The translations under genes and the position numbers were made by a program. The notes beneath the pieces were generated by a model. The model was not told the origin of the DNA and searched no databases. It worked only from the letters and a program-made list of their open reading frames with translations. This document shows, piece after piece, positions 30,377-39,461 of a stretch of DNA of 64,000 nucleotides. The stretch's first letter is position 1. Each line of letters begins with the position of its first letter. Origin of the DNA: Pseudomonadota bacterium (GTDB taxonomy: Bacteria > Pseudomonadota > Alphaproteobacteria > Dongiales > Dongiaceae); NCBI GenBank assembly GCA_016183985.1, contig JACPDN010000013.1, positions 62,001 through 126,000 of the forward strand, read 5' to 3'.

Positions 30377-30808
30377 ATGACCGATACCCATGAAGGTGGC
30401 TGCGTCTGCGGCGCCGTGCGCTATGTAACGAAGGGCGACCCGCTGCGCGTCAGCCTCTGCCATTGCACCTGGTGCCAGCGCCGCACCGGCACGGCCTTCG
30501 GGACTGAGGCCGTGTTCGCAGCCGAGAACATCGCCTTCACCGGCACCGCCCCCAGCGTCTACCGCCATATCTCCGATCTCTCCGGCCGCTGGCTCGACCA
30601 GTTCTTCTGTCCGCGCTGTGGCAGCAATCTCGGCCTGACCCTCGAAGCCGTCCCCGGCATCCGCAGCATCGCCGCCGGCACCTTCGACGACCCCACCTGG
30701 CTCAACGCGACCGGCGTTCCCTTCCGCCACATTTTCATGCGCTCGGACCACGGCTGGGCGGACGTGCCGGAGAGCATGGAGCAATACGAAATGCATTTCA
30801 GGAAGTAG
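30377..30808 (+). CDS. GFA family protein (glutathione-dependent formaldehyde-activating enzyme-like fold)
   Basis: 'GGCVCGAVRYVTKGDPLRVSLCHCTWCQRRTGTAFG', 'FFCPRCGSNLGL' Cys motifs. Confidence 0.9.
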   Translation: MTDTHEGGCVCGAVRYVTKGDPLRVSLCHCTWCQRRTGTAFGTEAVFAAENIAFTGTAPSVYRHISDLSGRWLDQFFCPRCGSNLGLTLEAVPGIRSIAAGTFDDPTWLNATGVPFRHIFMRSDHGWADVPESMEQYEMHFRK

Positions 30809-30823
30809 GGCGTGCTCTCAACC

Positions 30824-30887
30824 GTCATGCCCGGGCTTGGCCCGGGCATCCACGAGTTTCTATCTTCGACCACATGCAAACTCGTGG
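30824..30887. repeat. Hairpin repeat family 1, copy A
   Basis: GTCATGCCCGGGCTTGGCCCGGGCATCCACGAGTTT...AAACTCGTGG. Confidence 0.75.
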
Positions 30888-30983
30888 CTGGTCGGAGGAG
30901 GCAGCTTCCCAGCGCCAATTGCCATAGTCACCGCCCCGCCGACAGGCTAATAAGGCCGGACCTCGCCCAACCCAGATCGTGTC

Positions 30984-31868
30984 ATGACCCCCCAATCCCG
31001 CGGCATTCTCCTTTACCTCTCCGGCGTCGCGCTGTTCGCGGCGAATGATGCGCTGGGCAAGTGGCTCGTCACCGACTACTCGGTGGCCGAGTTGATGCTG
31101 ATCCGCTCGTTGGGGTCGATCGTGCTCATCGTGGGGCTGATGCGCGCGACGGGGGCGACGCTCCGATTGCCGCCGGGGCAGGGGTGGCTGCATGTGGTGC
31201 GCATCCTGCTGCTCTCGGGCGACAGCTTCTCGTTTTATTTCGCGACCAAGGCGCTGCCCTTGGCCGACGTCATGACCTTCTACATGTCGGCGCCGCTCAT
31301 CATCACGGCGGGGTCGGCTTTGCTGCTGCATGAGAAAGTGGGCGTCAAACGCTGGGGCGCCATCATCGTCGGCTTCGGTGGTGTCGTCATCGCCTTGCAG
31401 CCGACCAGCGCCGCCTTCTCGCCCTCGGCCTTGGTGGCGCTCTTTGGCGCGGCGTGTTTTGCGCTGGCGCTCGTCATCACGCGGCGCCTGCGCGATTGCC
31501 ATTGGCTGACGCTCGTCGCCTGGCAGTTCATCGGCTGCGGCATCGTCGGCGTGGTGGCGACGCCGTTTGATTGGGCGATACCGACACCGCTCGATTTCTT
31601 CCTCATGGCGGTAGTGGGGCTGGTCGCCTGCGGCTGCTTCATGCTGGTGACGAAGGCACTCAGCCTTGCCCCCGCATCCCTGCTGGCACCGTTCCAATAC
31701 ACCGCCATCGTCTGGGCGACGATCCTCGGCTGGATCTTCTTCGGTGACACGCCGACACCGCCCATCATCATCGGCAGCCTCATCATCATTGCTTCCGGCC
31801 TCTTCGTGCTCTATCGCGAGCGCACGCTGAAGGTGGCGGTCAATGAGCGGGTCGAGCCCATCCCCTGA
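30984..31868 (+). CDS. DMT/EamA family transporter
   Basis: ~10 TM; 'GVALFAANDALGKWLVTDYSVAELMLIRSLGSIVLI'. Confidence 0.9.
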   Translation: MTPQSRGILLYLSGVALFAANDALGKWLVTDYSVAELMLIRSLGSIVLIVGLMRATGATLRLPPGQGWLHVVRILLLSGDSFSFYFATKALPLADVMTFYMSAPLIITAGSALLLHEKVGVKRWGAIIVGFGGVVIALQPTSAAFSPSALVALFGAACFALALVITRRLRDCHWLTLVAWQFIGCGIVGVVATPFDWAIPTPLDFFLMAVVGLVACGCFMLVTKALSLAPASLLAPFQYTAIVWATILGWIFFGDTPTPPIIIGSLIIIASGLFVLYRERTLKVAVNERVEPIP

Positions 31869-31888
31869 ATTGGCTTTCCCCCGGCGCT

Positions 31889-32368
31889 TCAGCGGTTTGG
31901 AAAGTCGAAGCCCATCATGATCATGTCGACGGTGTTTCCGTCGGACGCCAATGGCAGCAGGAGCATGCCATAGCGAAAGTACTGGCCTTCAATGACGACG
32001 GAGCGACGCACCATCAATGGTACGCGCTCCAAGGCAACCTTGCTCATGATGTCTTTTATGAAGGCTCGCGATGGAACGCGCGGGAAGTCCTCTACGAAGG
32101 TGTTGGTTGGATCAAGGCCAAACCGCGTCACCCATTCGGTGCCGACCAGCCGAAAACGAAAGCGCAGCGGACCTGAGAGAACGTCGAGTATCACAATCCG
32201 GCCGAGAAGCTTGCGCATATCCAGCGGGTCGAAGGCGGCACGGGCGGGGAGCCGGCCTGCCTCGCGCCGGTCGAGCCACAGCGACAGAAGCTGCGAAAGG
32301 TCGCCGAGCGCCGCGACGTCATCAACAGTCGGGTCGGTGATACTTGTGTAATCGTCGAGTTCGCTCAT
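31889..32368 (-). CDS. PAS domain-containing protein (PAS_5/PF07310-like)
   Basis: 'LPARAAFDPLDMRKLLGRIVILDVLSGPLRFRFRLVGTEWVTRFGLDPTNTFVEDF'. Confidence 0.8.
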   Translation of the reverse strand: MSELDDYTSITDPTVDDVAALGDLSQLLSLWLDRREAGRLPARAAFDPLDMRKLLGRIVILDVLSGPLRFRFRLVGTEWVTRFGLDPTNTFVEDFPRVPSRAFIKDIMSKVALERVPLMVRRSVVIEGQYFRYGMLLLPLASDGNTVDMIMMGFDFPNR

Positions 32369-32424
32369 CGTGTCTTCCCCCGAACGTACGATGGTCGATC
32401 AAGACGATATTACATGTCGGCGCT

Positions 32425-32455
32425 CAATTTTGCGGATCACCAATTTTGCGGATCA
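32425..32455 (+). repeat. Perfect 15-bp direct repeat CAATTTTGCGGATCA x2 (period 16)
   Basis: 32425-32439 and 32441-32455, identical. Confidence 0.85.
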
Positions 32456-32511
32456 TCTGTCGCTGTCGGCCCTCCGCCATCATCGCAACCAATGTTGTTC
32501 CTGAATTGTTC

Positions 32512-32542
32512 TTGACAAGTTATATAGGAATGTGTTACTAAT
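32512..32542 (+). promoter_or_regulatory. Candidate sigma70-like promoter (TTGACA ... TTACTAAT)
   Basis: TTGACA at 32512-32517; weak -10-like TTACTAAT ~17 bp downstream, in an AT-rich island. Confidence 0.4.
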
Positions 32543-32639
32543 TGCCTTGCGCGCCCATTGAGTATTGAAACGACCTGGAACGGCTCGGCTGTCCCCGGCA
32601 CAGGCTTGCTTTGCCGCTCTCTCATGAAGGGTGGTCTTT

Positions 32640-32905
32640 GGCGGGCGCAGGCCGGATCTACCCGGGTTGGTGGCGAATGCTGCCGGCCCCCCTTGGATGC
32701 GGCGGGGTTACGCCTCGCATCTCCCCTGGACCTGCAATGGGATAGAGCGGGTCTCCGCAGGGCCGCACCGGATATGCGGCCTCCCCGATCGGGCTGGGTG
32801 AGCCGATCCCCCCGGATCCAAGGGACAGCGGATCCCCCCAGAATCGCGGGGACAGGCGATCTCCTGGCGGCGCCGACAGGTGATGCGGCGCCAACGGGCG
32901 CGTGA
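32640..32905. repeat. Degenerate tandem repeat, ~24-32 bp period, C-rich core (GATCYCCCC-like)
   Basis: Cores at about 32719 (ATCTCCCC), 32751 (GTCTCC), 32779 (GCCTCCCC), 32805 (GATCCCCCC), 32831 (GATCCCCCC), 32858 (GATCTCC), 32882 (GATG); no convincing ORF. Confidence 0.55.
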
Positions 32906-33101
32906 ACTGCCCGAGCCTGTTTCAGGGATTTTATTGCCAGTTGCTTTACCGGTGCCGGCGCTTTGGGAGATTGATCACAGCAACCAATGCTCGATGAATG
33001 TCGGCCGCGAGACTTCGACCGACGGTTGATCTGGCTCAAAGATTCGCGGCTCCGTTCAGGCATCCTCTTTCGAATGATTCTTGATCGAGGGAAAAGCGCG
33101 C

Positions 33102-33536
33102 ATGGGTTCACTCGCCGACAATGACATCACGCCGATCTGGTCCGAGGCTTTTGAAACCGGGGATCCGGAGATCGACCGCCAGCACCAATGTTTGTTGGTG
33201 GACAGTGTACGCCTCAAGGCACTCGTCGAAAGGGGTGCTCCGCGGGATGAGGTCATAGCGGCCCTTACCGCGTTGATCGCAGATTGCTCCGCTCATTTTC
33301 GCTTTGAAGAGGCGATGCTGCGCAACACCAACTTCCCGCGTGCCGAGGTGCATGCCGGTCAGCATCAGGCGATCGAAGCCATGTTGCAGCAACTCGCCAA
33401 CATGATCGCCGATCCGAGTGGCACGGCGCCGGAGAGCGACCAGCTTACTATAACCATGGAACAGAAGATCATCGAAATCATCGTGCGTCACGATCTCGAT
33501 TTCAAATCGCATCTGCTCGCCGTTCATGGGCGCTAG
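33102..33536 (+). CDS. Bacteriohemerythrin / hemerythrin-domain protein
   Basis: '[11 protein letters not shown]', '[31 protein letters not shown]' hemerythrin ligand pattern. Confidence 0.9.
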   Translation: MGSLADNDITPIWSEAFETGDPEIDRQHQCLLVDSVRLKALVERGAPRDEVIAALTALIADCSAHFRFEEAMLRNTNFPRAEVHAGQHQAIEAMLQQLANMIADPSGTAPESDQLTITMEQKIIEIIVRHDLDFKSHLLAVHGR

Positions 33537-33564
33537 CTCGGCATCAGGTCATCGGAGACGGACT

Positions 33565-36054
33565 ATGCTCAAGACATTCCACAATTTGCGCATCGGCAAA
33601 CGCATCTTCATTGCCCTCCTGATTCCGATGCTTGGCCTGCTGGCTGTTTCTCTCCTCGCCGTCGCCGATAAATACCGGCTGTGGTCCGAGATGCGGCAGC
33701 TGCAATCCATGGCCGAACTGGCGCCGGAGATCAGCGCCTTGGCGCATGAGCTGCAGCGCGAGCGTGGCGCCACCGCCATCTATCTGGGCAGCAAGGGGAC
33801 ATTGTACAAAGCCGAACTCGCCGATCAGCGCCAGGCGACCGATGCGCAGATCTCCACGCTGCAATCAGGCCTTGGGGCGGATGAAATACGGATACTCGGC
33901 GCGGTGGCAGGGCCAGCCGGAGATGCGATCGAAGCGCTCGCCAAGCTGCCGGAGACGCGCCAGTCGGCGGACGCGCTGGGGATCGGCGTTGCCGACATGG
34001 CCGGTTATTACACGCCGATCATTCGTCAGCTTATCGCCAGTGTCGAAAAAATGGCGCCGCTCAGCCAAAACGCGGACATGACGCGCGCCATCCTTGCCTA
34101 TGCCGCCTTCCTCCAGGGCAAGGAGCGGATGGGCGTCGAACGCGCCATGGGCGGTGCCGGCTTCGGTGCCGGCAAGTTCGATGGCGAACTCTACCGCAAA
34201 TTCGTCGGTCTGATGGCGGAGCAATCCGCCTATTTCGATCGGTTCAATTCGATGGGTGAGGAGCGACTGACCGGGGCCCTTGCCGAACTGGCCGGCGTGC
34301 CGGCATCGGTTGAGGTCGACCGGTTGCGCAGCGTCGCCCTCTCCAGCCTCCAGTCGGGCGATACCCAGGGGATCAAAGCCGGCGACTGGTTTGTCGCTGT
34401 CACCAGCAAAATCGACGCGTATGAGAAGGTCGAAGCCGATATCGCCGCCGATCTCGTCGGCCGTGCGCAAGCGTTGGGCAATGTGGCCCGCAACGTCCTG
34501 CTTTACGTGCTGGCCGCTGCCAGTCTGCTGCTCGCCGTTACCGTCCTTCTCGGCATGTCGATCGCGCGCGGCATCACGCGACCGATCGCGCGGATGACGT
34601 CGGTCATGACGCAGCTTGCCGCCGGCGACCATTCCGCGACCGTTGAGGGGCTTGGTCGCGGCGATGAAGTGGGTGACATGGCCAAGTCTGTCGAGGTGTT
34701 CCGCGAAAGCATGATCCGGGCCGATCAATTGGCGGAGGAACAGAACGTGGCGCAGCGCGAGCGGGACAGCCGGCAGGCCAAAGTGAATTCCTATATCGGC
34801 CAGTTTGAACTGACCATCCGCAGCGTTCTCGATGGTCTCAGCCATGCTGAAGAGGTGATGGGCACCACCGCCGTGGGCGTGGACAAGGGTGCCGCCGACA
34901 CGCGCAATGAATCGGCCTCCGTCGCTGCAGCCGCCGAAGAATCGAGCACCAATATTCAATCTGTCGCAAGCGCCACGGAAGAACTCGCTGCCTCGATCGA
35001 CGAGATCAGTCGGCAGATCAACCAGTCGGCGGAGCTGACCAACACCGCCGCCGGCATCGCCGACAGCACGGGGCAGAAGATGACGGACCTGGTCGGTACC
35101 GTGGGCAAGATCGGCGATATCGTTCGCCTGATCACCGACATTGCCGAGCAAACAAATCTGCTGGCTCTCAACGCGACGATCGAGGCTGCCCGTGCGGGTG
35201 AAGCCGGCCGTGGTTTTGCGGTCGTCGCCAATGAAGTGAAATCGCTCGCCAATCAAACCGCCAAGGCGACCGAGGATATCGGCCGCCAGATCAATGAGGT
35301 CCAGGCCGCGACTGGGGATACGGCGCAGTCAATTCATCAGATCATGGAATCGGTTAAGCAGATCAACGAGGTCTCTTCCTCCATCTCGGCAGCGGTCGAA
35401 GAGCAGGGCGCCGCCACGGCCGAGATCGCGCGCAATGTCGAACAGGCCTCGGTCGGCAGCGCCATGGTGACGACCAGCATCCACCGCGTTCTCTCCTCCG
35501 CCGAAAGATCCGCCGGCCTTGCCGCAGATATTTCGGTTTCCTCGGGCGATCTCTCGACGCAGACCGCCACGCTGAAACAAAATGTCGCCAGTTTCCTCGA
35601 TAAGGTGCGCAAAGCCGACGGTGGCGATGCGGGCGACCTGGTCGAATGGAACGACAGCCTGACCATCGGTCAGAAGGAGATTGACGACGAACATGGTCAG
35701 ATCGTGGCGACCATCAACGATCTGCACCGCGTCATTTCATCCGGTGCCGGTGCTGCCCGGGTCGAGGCCAGCTTCCGGCGGATGATGGAATACACGCATA
35801 CCCATTTCTCGCACGAGGAAGCGCTGATGGATGCGCGGCATTTTCCCGAATTGGCGGAACACAAGCGCGCCCATGACAACTTCGTGCGCCGCCTCAATCA
35901 GCTACATGATCGCTTCCAACAGGGCCATCGGGCAGCCGGGACGGACCTGCTCAATCTGCTCAGCAGCTGGTGGATGACGCATATTTCTACCGCGGACACC
36001 CAGCTCGCGCAGTTCTTACGCGGTGCGACAGCCCGGGCGGCTAGCGCCAGATAG
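33565..36054 (+). CDS. Methyl-accepting chemotaxis protein with nitrate/nitrite-sensing (NIT) domain, HAMP, MCP signal domain and C-terminal hemerythrin domain
   Basis: NIT-like '[16 protein letters not shown]'; TM + HAMP '[24 protein letters not shown]'; tip '[50 protein letters not shown]'; hemerythrin 'IDDEHGQ...[11 protein letters not shown]...HKRAHDNF...[13 protein letters not shown]'. Confidence 0.93.
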   Translation: MLKTFHNLRIGKRIFIALLIPMLGLLAVSLLAVADKYRLWSEMRQLQSMAELAPEISALAHELQRERGATAIYLGSKGTLYKAELADQRQATDAQISTLQSGLGADEIRILGAVAGPAGDAIEALAKLPETRQSADALGIGVADMAGYYTPIIRQLIASVEKMAPLSQNADMTRAILAYAAFLQGKERMGVERAMGGAGFGAGKFDGELYRKFVGLMAEQSAYFDRFNSMGEERLTGALAELAGVPASVEVDRLRSVALSSLQSGDTQGIKAGDWFVAVTSKIDAYEKVEADIAADLVGRAQALGNVARNVLLYVLAAASLLLAVTVLLGMSIARGITRPIARMTSVMTQLAAGDHSATVEGLGRGDEVGDMAKSVEVFRESMIRADQLAEEQNVAQRERDSRQAKVNSYIGQFELTIRSVLDGLSHAEEVMGTTAVGVDKGAADTRNESASVAAAAEESSTNIQSVASATEELAASIDEISRQINQSAELTNTAAGIADSTGQKMTDLVGTVGKIGDIVRLITDIAEQTNLLALNATIEAARAGEAGRGFAVVANEVKSLANQTAKATEDIGRQINEVQAATGDTAQSIHQIMESVKQINEVSSSISAAVEEQGAATAEIARNVEQASVGSAMVTTSIHRVLSSAERSAGLAADISVSSGDLSTQTATLKQNVASFLDKVRKADGGDAGDLVEWNDSLTIGQKEIDDEHGQIVATINDLHRVISSGAGAARVEASFRRMMEYTHTHFSHEEALMDARHFPELAEHKRAHDNFVRRLNQLHDRFQQGHRAAGTDLLNLLSSWWMTHISTADTQLAQFLRGATARAASAR

Positions 36055-36069
36055 AATCGTTTATTGCGA

Positions 36070-36738
36070 TTATTTTCCTGCACGCGCCTTGGCGCTGGCT
36101 TCCGGAATCGCGGTGTCGAGATAGGTGTTGCAGAGGCCGGTCAGCTGATCGAGATGCTCGGTGAAGAAATGCGAGGCACCCGGCACGATCTGGAAGTCGA
36201 TCTTGATGCCGCGCTGATGGCTGAGCTTGGTCACAAGCTTCTGCACCGATTCCTGCGGCACTACCGAATCCTGGTCGCCCTGGATGACGAGGCCGGAGGA
36301 GGGACAGGGGGCGAGGAAGGAAAAGTCATAGATGTTGGCGGGCGGCGCCACCGAGATGAATCCGGAGATTTCGGGTCGGCGCATCAGCAACTGCATGCCG
36401 ATCCAGGCGCCGAAGGAGAAGCCGGCGATCCAGCATTGTGGGGCGTTGGGGTTCCAGGTCTGCAGCCAGTCGAGGGCCGCCGCGGCGTCCGAAAGCTCGC
36501 CTTCACCCCGGTCGAACTTGCCCTGGGAGCGGCCGACACCGCGGAAATTGAAGCGCAGGACCGAAAATCCCCGCTGCTGGAAGGTCTGGTACAGGCTGTA
36601 GACGACCTTGTTGTTCATCGTCCCGCCATGCTGCGGGTGCGGATGTAACATCAGCGCTATAGGGGAATTAGGGGTACTCGCCTGCTGATAGCGGCCCTCA
36701 AGCCGGCCTTCCGGCCCGTTCATAATGATTTCAGGCAT
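36070..36738 (-). CDS. Alpha/beta hydrolase (dienelactone hydrolase-like)
   Basis: 'VLRFNFRGVGRSQGKFDRG', 'CWIAGFSFGAWIGMQLL', 'VIQGDQDSVVP'. Confidence 0.9.
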   Translation of the reverse strand: MPEIIMNGPEGRLEGRYQQASTPNSPIALMLHPHPQHGGTMNNKVVYSLYQTFQQRGFSVLRFNFRGVGRSQGKFDRGEGELSDAAAALDWLQTWNPNAPQCWIAGFSFGAWIGMQLLMRRPEISGFISVAPPANIYDFSFLAPCPSSGLVIQGDQDSVVPQESVQKLVTKLSHQRGIKIDFQIVPGASHFFTEHLDQLTGLCNTYLDTAIPEASAKARAGK

Positions 36739-36853
36739 CTTCTGTCCAATAAGCGCTATATGTCAGCAGGTTACGGGTTGGCAGGCAAGGCTCGCGAGAA
36801 GCCTTAGTTGACATAAGTATATGGAAAACAACCGGCCAAACCCTTTTGTCAGA

Positions 36854-36892
36854 CGATCAATACTTGATCGGCGTAGTCAGGCATATTATATC
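36854..36892 (+). promoter_or_regulatory. Candidate isc/cysE promoter with operator palindrome
   Basis: CGATCAA-TAC-TTGATCG perfect 7-bp arms (36854-36870) overlapping TTGATC (-35 like), TATATC 17 bp downstream (36887-36892). Confidence 0.4.
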
Positions 36893-36940
36893 ACCTGCGA
36901 ACGGTGACCTCCGTCATCTTCCGGGCCCATAGTTGAGTTC

Positions 36941-37759
36941 ATGGATCAGCTATTGGCCGAAACCGACGGCGCGCTAATAAACACGATGGCGATGATGTTT
37001 TTCAAGAACATTGCGGTTGAGCTCGACGCAATCAAGGCCCGGGATCCGGCTGCCCGGTCCCGCCTGATGGTGGCGCTCACCTATCCGTGTTTCCATGCCA
37101 TCCTGCTGCATCGGGTCGCCCGGCCGGTCTATCTGGCCGGTTTTCCGACCCTTGCCAGAATAATTTCCCAATTCTCCCGCTTCATCACGGGTATCGAGAT
37201 TCACCCCGGCGCCCAGATCGGCAAACGCTTCTTCATCGACCACGGCATGGGTGTCGTGATCGGCGAGACGGCGATCGTCGGCGACGATGTGACGCTCTAT
37301 CACGATGTGACCCTGGGCGGTATTTCGCCGGCCATCAATTCCGCGGCCCAGGTCAATGTGAAGCGCCACCCGACCCTCGAAGACGGCGTCATCATCGGTG
37401 CCGGCGCCCAGGTGCTGGGTGACATCATCGTCGGCAAGGGCGCCCGCGTCGGCGGCAATGCCGTTGTCATCAAATCGGTCCCGGCCAATTCGGTGGCGGT
37501 CGGCGTGCCGGCGCGCATCGTCATGCCCAAGGAATGTGGCAACGAGTTCGCGGCCTATGGCCTGCCGACCCAGGATCTGCCCGATCCGGTGGCGCGCGCG
37601 ATCGAAGGCCTGCTCGACCAAATCTCGCGCCTGCAATCGCGCATCGATGCGCTGGAAAGTGATCACCAGGGATTTGCTGCCGGCACCGCCGGTCAGCCGA
37701 CGGATGGTAACGGTCACGAAGCGGCGGGCGGCGATGTGCGCCGCTTCGGCCGAAACTGA
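36941..37759 (+). CDS. cysE: Serine O-acetyltransferase (short EpsC/CysE type)
   Basis: 'DPAARSRLMVALTYPCFHAILLHRVAR', 'IHPGAQIGKRFFIDHGMGVVIGETAIVGDDVTLYHDVTLGG' hexapeptide repeats; exact start uncertain. Confidence 0.92.
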   Translation: MDQLLAETDGALINTMAMMFFKNIAVELDAIKARDPAARSRLMVALTYPCFHAILLHRVARPVYLAGFPTLARIISQFSRFITGIEIHPGAQIGKRFFIDHGMGVVIGETAIVGDDVTLYHDVTLGGISPAINSAAQVNVKRHPTLEDGVIIGAGAQVLGDIIVGKGARVGGNAVVIKSVPANSVAVGVPARIVMPKECGNEFAAYGLPTQDLPDPVARAIEGLLDQISRLQSRIDALESDHQGFAAGTAGQPTDGNGHEAAGGDVRRFGRN

Positions 37760-37780
37760 TAAAGCTTTAGGAGACGTGTC

Positions 37781-38278
37781 ATGAGATTGAGCACCAAGGG
37801 CCGCTACGCCGTCATGGCGCTTGTCGACCTTGCGACCAACAGCCAGGGCCGGCCCGTGTCGTTGGCCGACATCTCCGGCCGGCAGGAGATTTCGCTCTCC
37901 TATCTCGAGCAGCTTTTCGCCAAGCTCCGTCGCGCCGGTCTGGTGAAGTCGGTGCGTGGTCCGGGCGGCGGCTATCTGCTGGCCCGTTCGGCCGACGACA
38001 CCCGCATCGCCGACGCGATCCTCGCTGTCGATGAGCCGATCCGTGCCACGCGTTGTAAGCCGAACACGGCGACCGGCTGTCATTCTGACAAATCGCGCTG
38101 CTTGACCCACGATCTTTGGGAGGAGCTGTCGCGTCAGATCCATCTGTTCCTGAGTTCGGTTTCCTTGGCCGATGTCGTCGAGCGGCGTGTGCTCGGCACC
38201 GCGCATAAGGTCGAGGGGGCCGTCGCCACAAATGGTGCGGCGCTACCGGCCGAATCCTCGGCGGCAGCTGCGGAGTAG
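37781..38278 (+). CDS. iscR: Rrf2 family Fe-S regulator IscR
   Basis: 'MRLSTKGRYAVMALVDLA', 'SLSYLEQLFAKLRRAGLVKSVRGPGGGYLLAR', ligand cysteines 'RCKPNTATGCHSDKSRCLTHDLW'. Confidence 0.92.
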   Translation: MRLSTKGRYAVMALVDLATNSQGRPVSLADISGRQEISLSYLEQLFAKLRRAGLVKSVRGPGGGYLLARSADDTRIADAILAVDEPIRATRCKPNTATGCHSDKSRCLTHDLWEELSRQIHLFLSSVSLADVVERRVLGTAHKVEGAVATNGAALPAESSAAAAE

Positions 38279-38290
38279 ACAGGCATCACC

Positions 38291-39436
38291 ATGACCCGCG
38301 GCATCTACATGGACTGGAATGCGACCGCTCCGCTGCGCTCCTCTGCGCTGGCGGCGATGTCGGCCGCGTTGCAGGAGGTCGGCAATCCGTCCTCCGTCCA
38401 TGCCTTTGGTCGCCGCGCCCGCGCCTGGGTCGATCATGCCCGCGATGCGGTGGCAAATCTCGTCAATGCGCGTTCGCCGCTGGTGACCTTCACCTCCGGC
38501 GGGACAGAGGCCAATAACCTGGCGCTCCATGCACGCCAGGGCCGCCCGCTTATCGTCAGCGCTATCGAGCATGAATCCGTGTTGCGTCCGGCACGCCTTG
38601 CCGGTGCGCAGATCGCGCGGGTGAGCCGCAATGGCGAGATCGATGTGGCGCATCTTGCCTATCTCATCGACAAGGCCGAGCGGCCGGCTTTCGTTTCGGT
38701 GATGCTCGCCAATAACGAGACTGGCGTCATTCAGCCGGTGGCCGAGATCGCACGTGTTGCGAAGTCGAAGGGCGCGCTGGTGCATTGCGATGCCATACAG
38801 GCGGCGGGCCGTGTGGCCGTCGATATCAACGAACTCGGCGTCGATTACCTGACGCTCTCCGCCCACAAGATCGGCGGACCGCAGGGTGTCGGCGCGCTGA
38901 TCCTCGGCGGTGATCTGCCGGTCGAGCCCTTCGTGCAGGGTGGTGGGCAGGAACGCAATCGTCGCGGTGGCACCGAGAATGTTGCAGCCATCGCCGGCTT
39001 CGGCGCGGCGGCGGAAGAAGCGGCAACGCTTGCCGATGCGGATCGGATCGCAGCCTTGCGCGATCATCTGGAGGAACGGGTCGCGGGCTTCGGGCTGCCG
39101 GTGACGATTTTCGGCCGCGCAGCACGGCGCCTGCCCAACACGACCTGCTTTGCCAGCGGCACCAAGACGGCGGAAACGCTTGTCATGGCGATGGATTTGG
39201 CCGGTATCGCCATCTCGGCGGGCTCGGCCTGTTCGTCGGGCAAGGTGCGGCCCAGCCATGTCATCTCGGCTATGGGCTTCGATGCTGCGACATCGGGCTC
39301 GGCCATTCGGGTGAGCTTGGGCTGGCAGAATGGCCTGGAAGACATAAATCAGTTTGTAGCGGCCTGGACGCGCGTGCAGCGCGGGAATGCTGCTCGTAGT
39401 AGCGACGCTGCGGATGCGCGCATCTCGGCAGCTTGA
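38291..39436 (+). CDS. Cysteine desulfurase family protein (first copy, NifS-like)
   Basis: 'YMDWNATAPLRSSALAAM', 'LSAHKIGGPQGVGALIL', 'AISAGSACSSGKVRPSHVI'. Confidence 0.92.
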   Translation: MTRGIYMDWNATAPLRSSALAAMSAALQEVGNPSSVHAFGRRARAWVDHARDAVANLVNARSPLVTFTSGGTEANNLALHARQGRPLIVSAIEHESVLRPARLAGAQIARVSRNGEIDVAHLAYLIDKAERPAFVSVMLANNETGVIQPVAEIARVAKSKGALVHCDAIQAAGRVAVDINELGVDYLTLSAHKIGGPQGVGALILGGDLPVEPFVQGGGQERNRRGGTENVAAIAGFGAAAEEAATLADADRIAALRDHLEERVAGFGLPVTIFGRAARRLPNTTCFASGTKTAETLVMAMDLAGIAISAGSACSSGKVRPSHVISAMGFDAATSGSAIRVSLGWQNGLEDINQFVAAWTRVQRGNAARSSDAADARISAA

Positions 39437-39461
39437 GTGAATGGAAGGGTGAGTAGGTAAG

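Noticed and set aside
32640-32905. CRISPR array
   Set aside because: Units are degenerate with no identical repeats or distinct spacers, periods are irregular (24-32 bp) and no cas genes are nearby
32982-33000. FNR/NnrR box near TTGATCACAGCAAC upstream of the hemerythrin genes
   Set aside because: Only the left half (TTGAT) fits; the right half does not match ATCAA
32437-33111. 224-aa minus-strand ORF in the non-coding gap
   Set aside because: No recognisable motif, Arg/Pro-rich composition typical of random high-GC frames, and repeat periods are not multiples of 3
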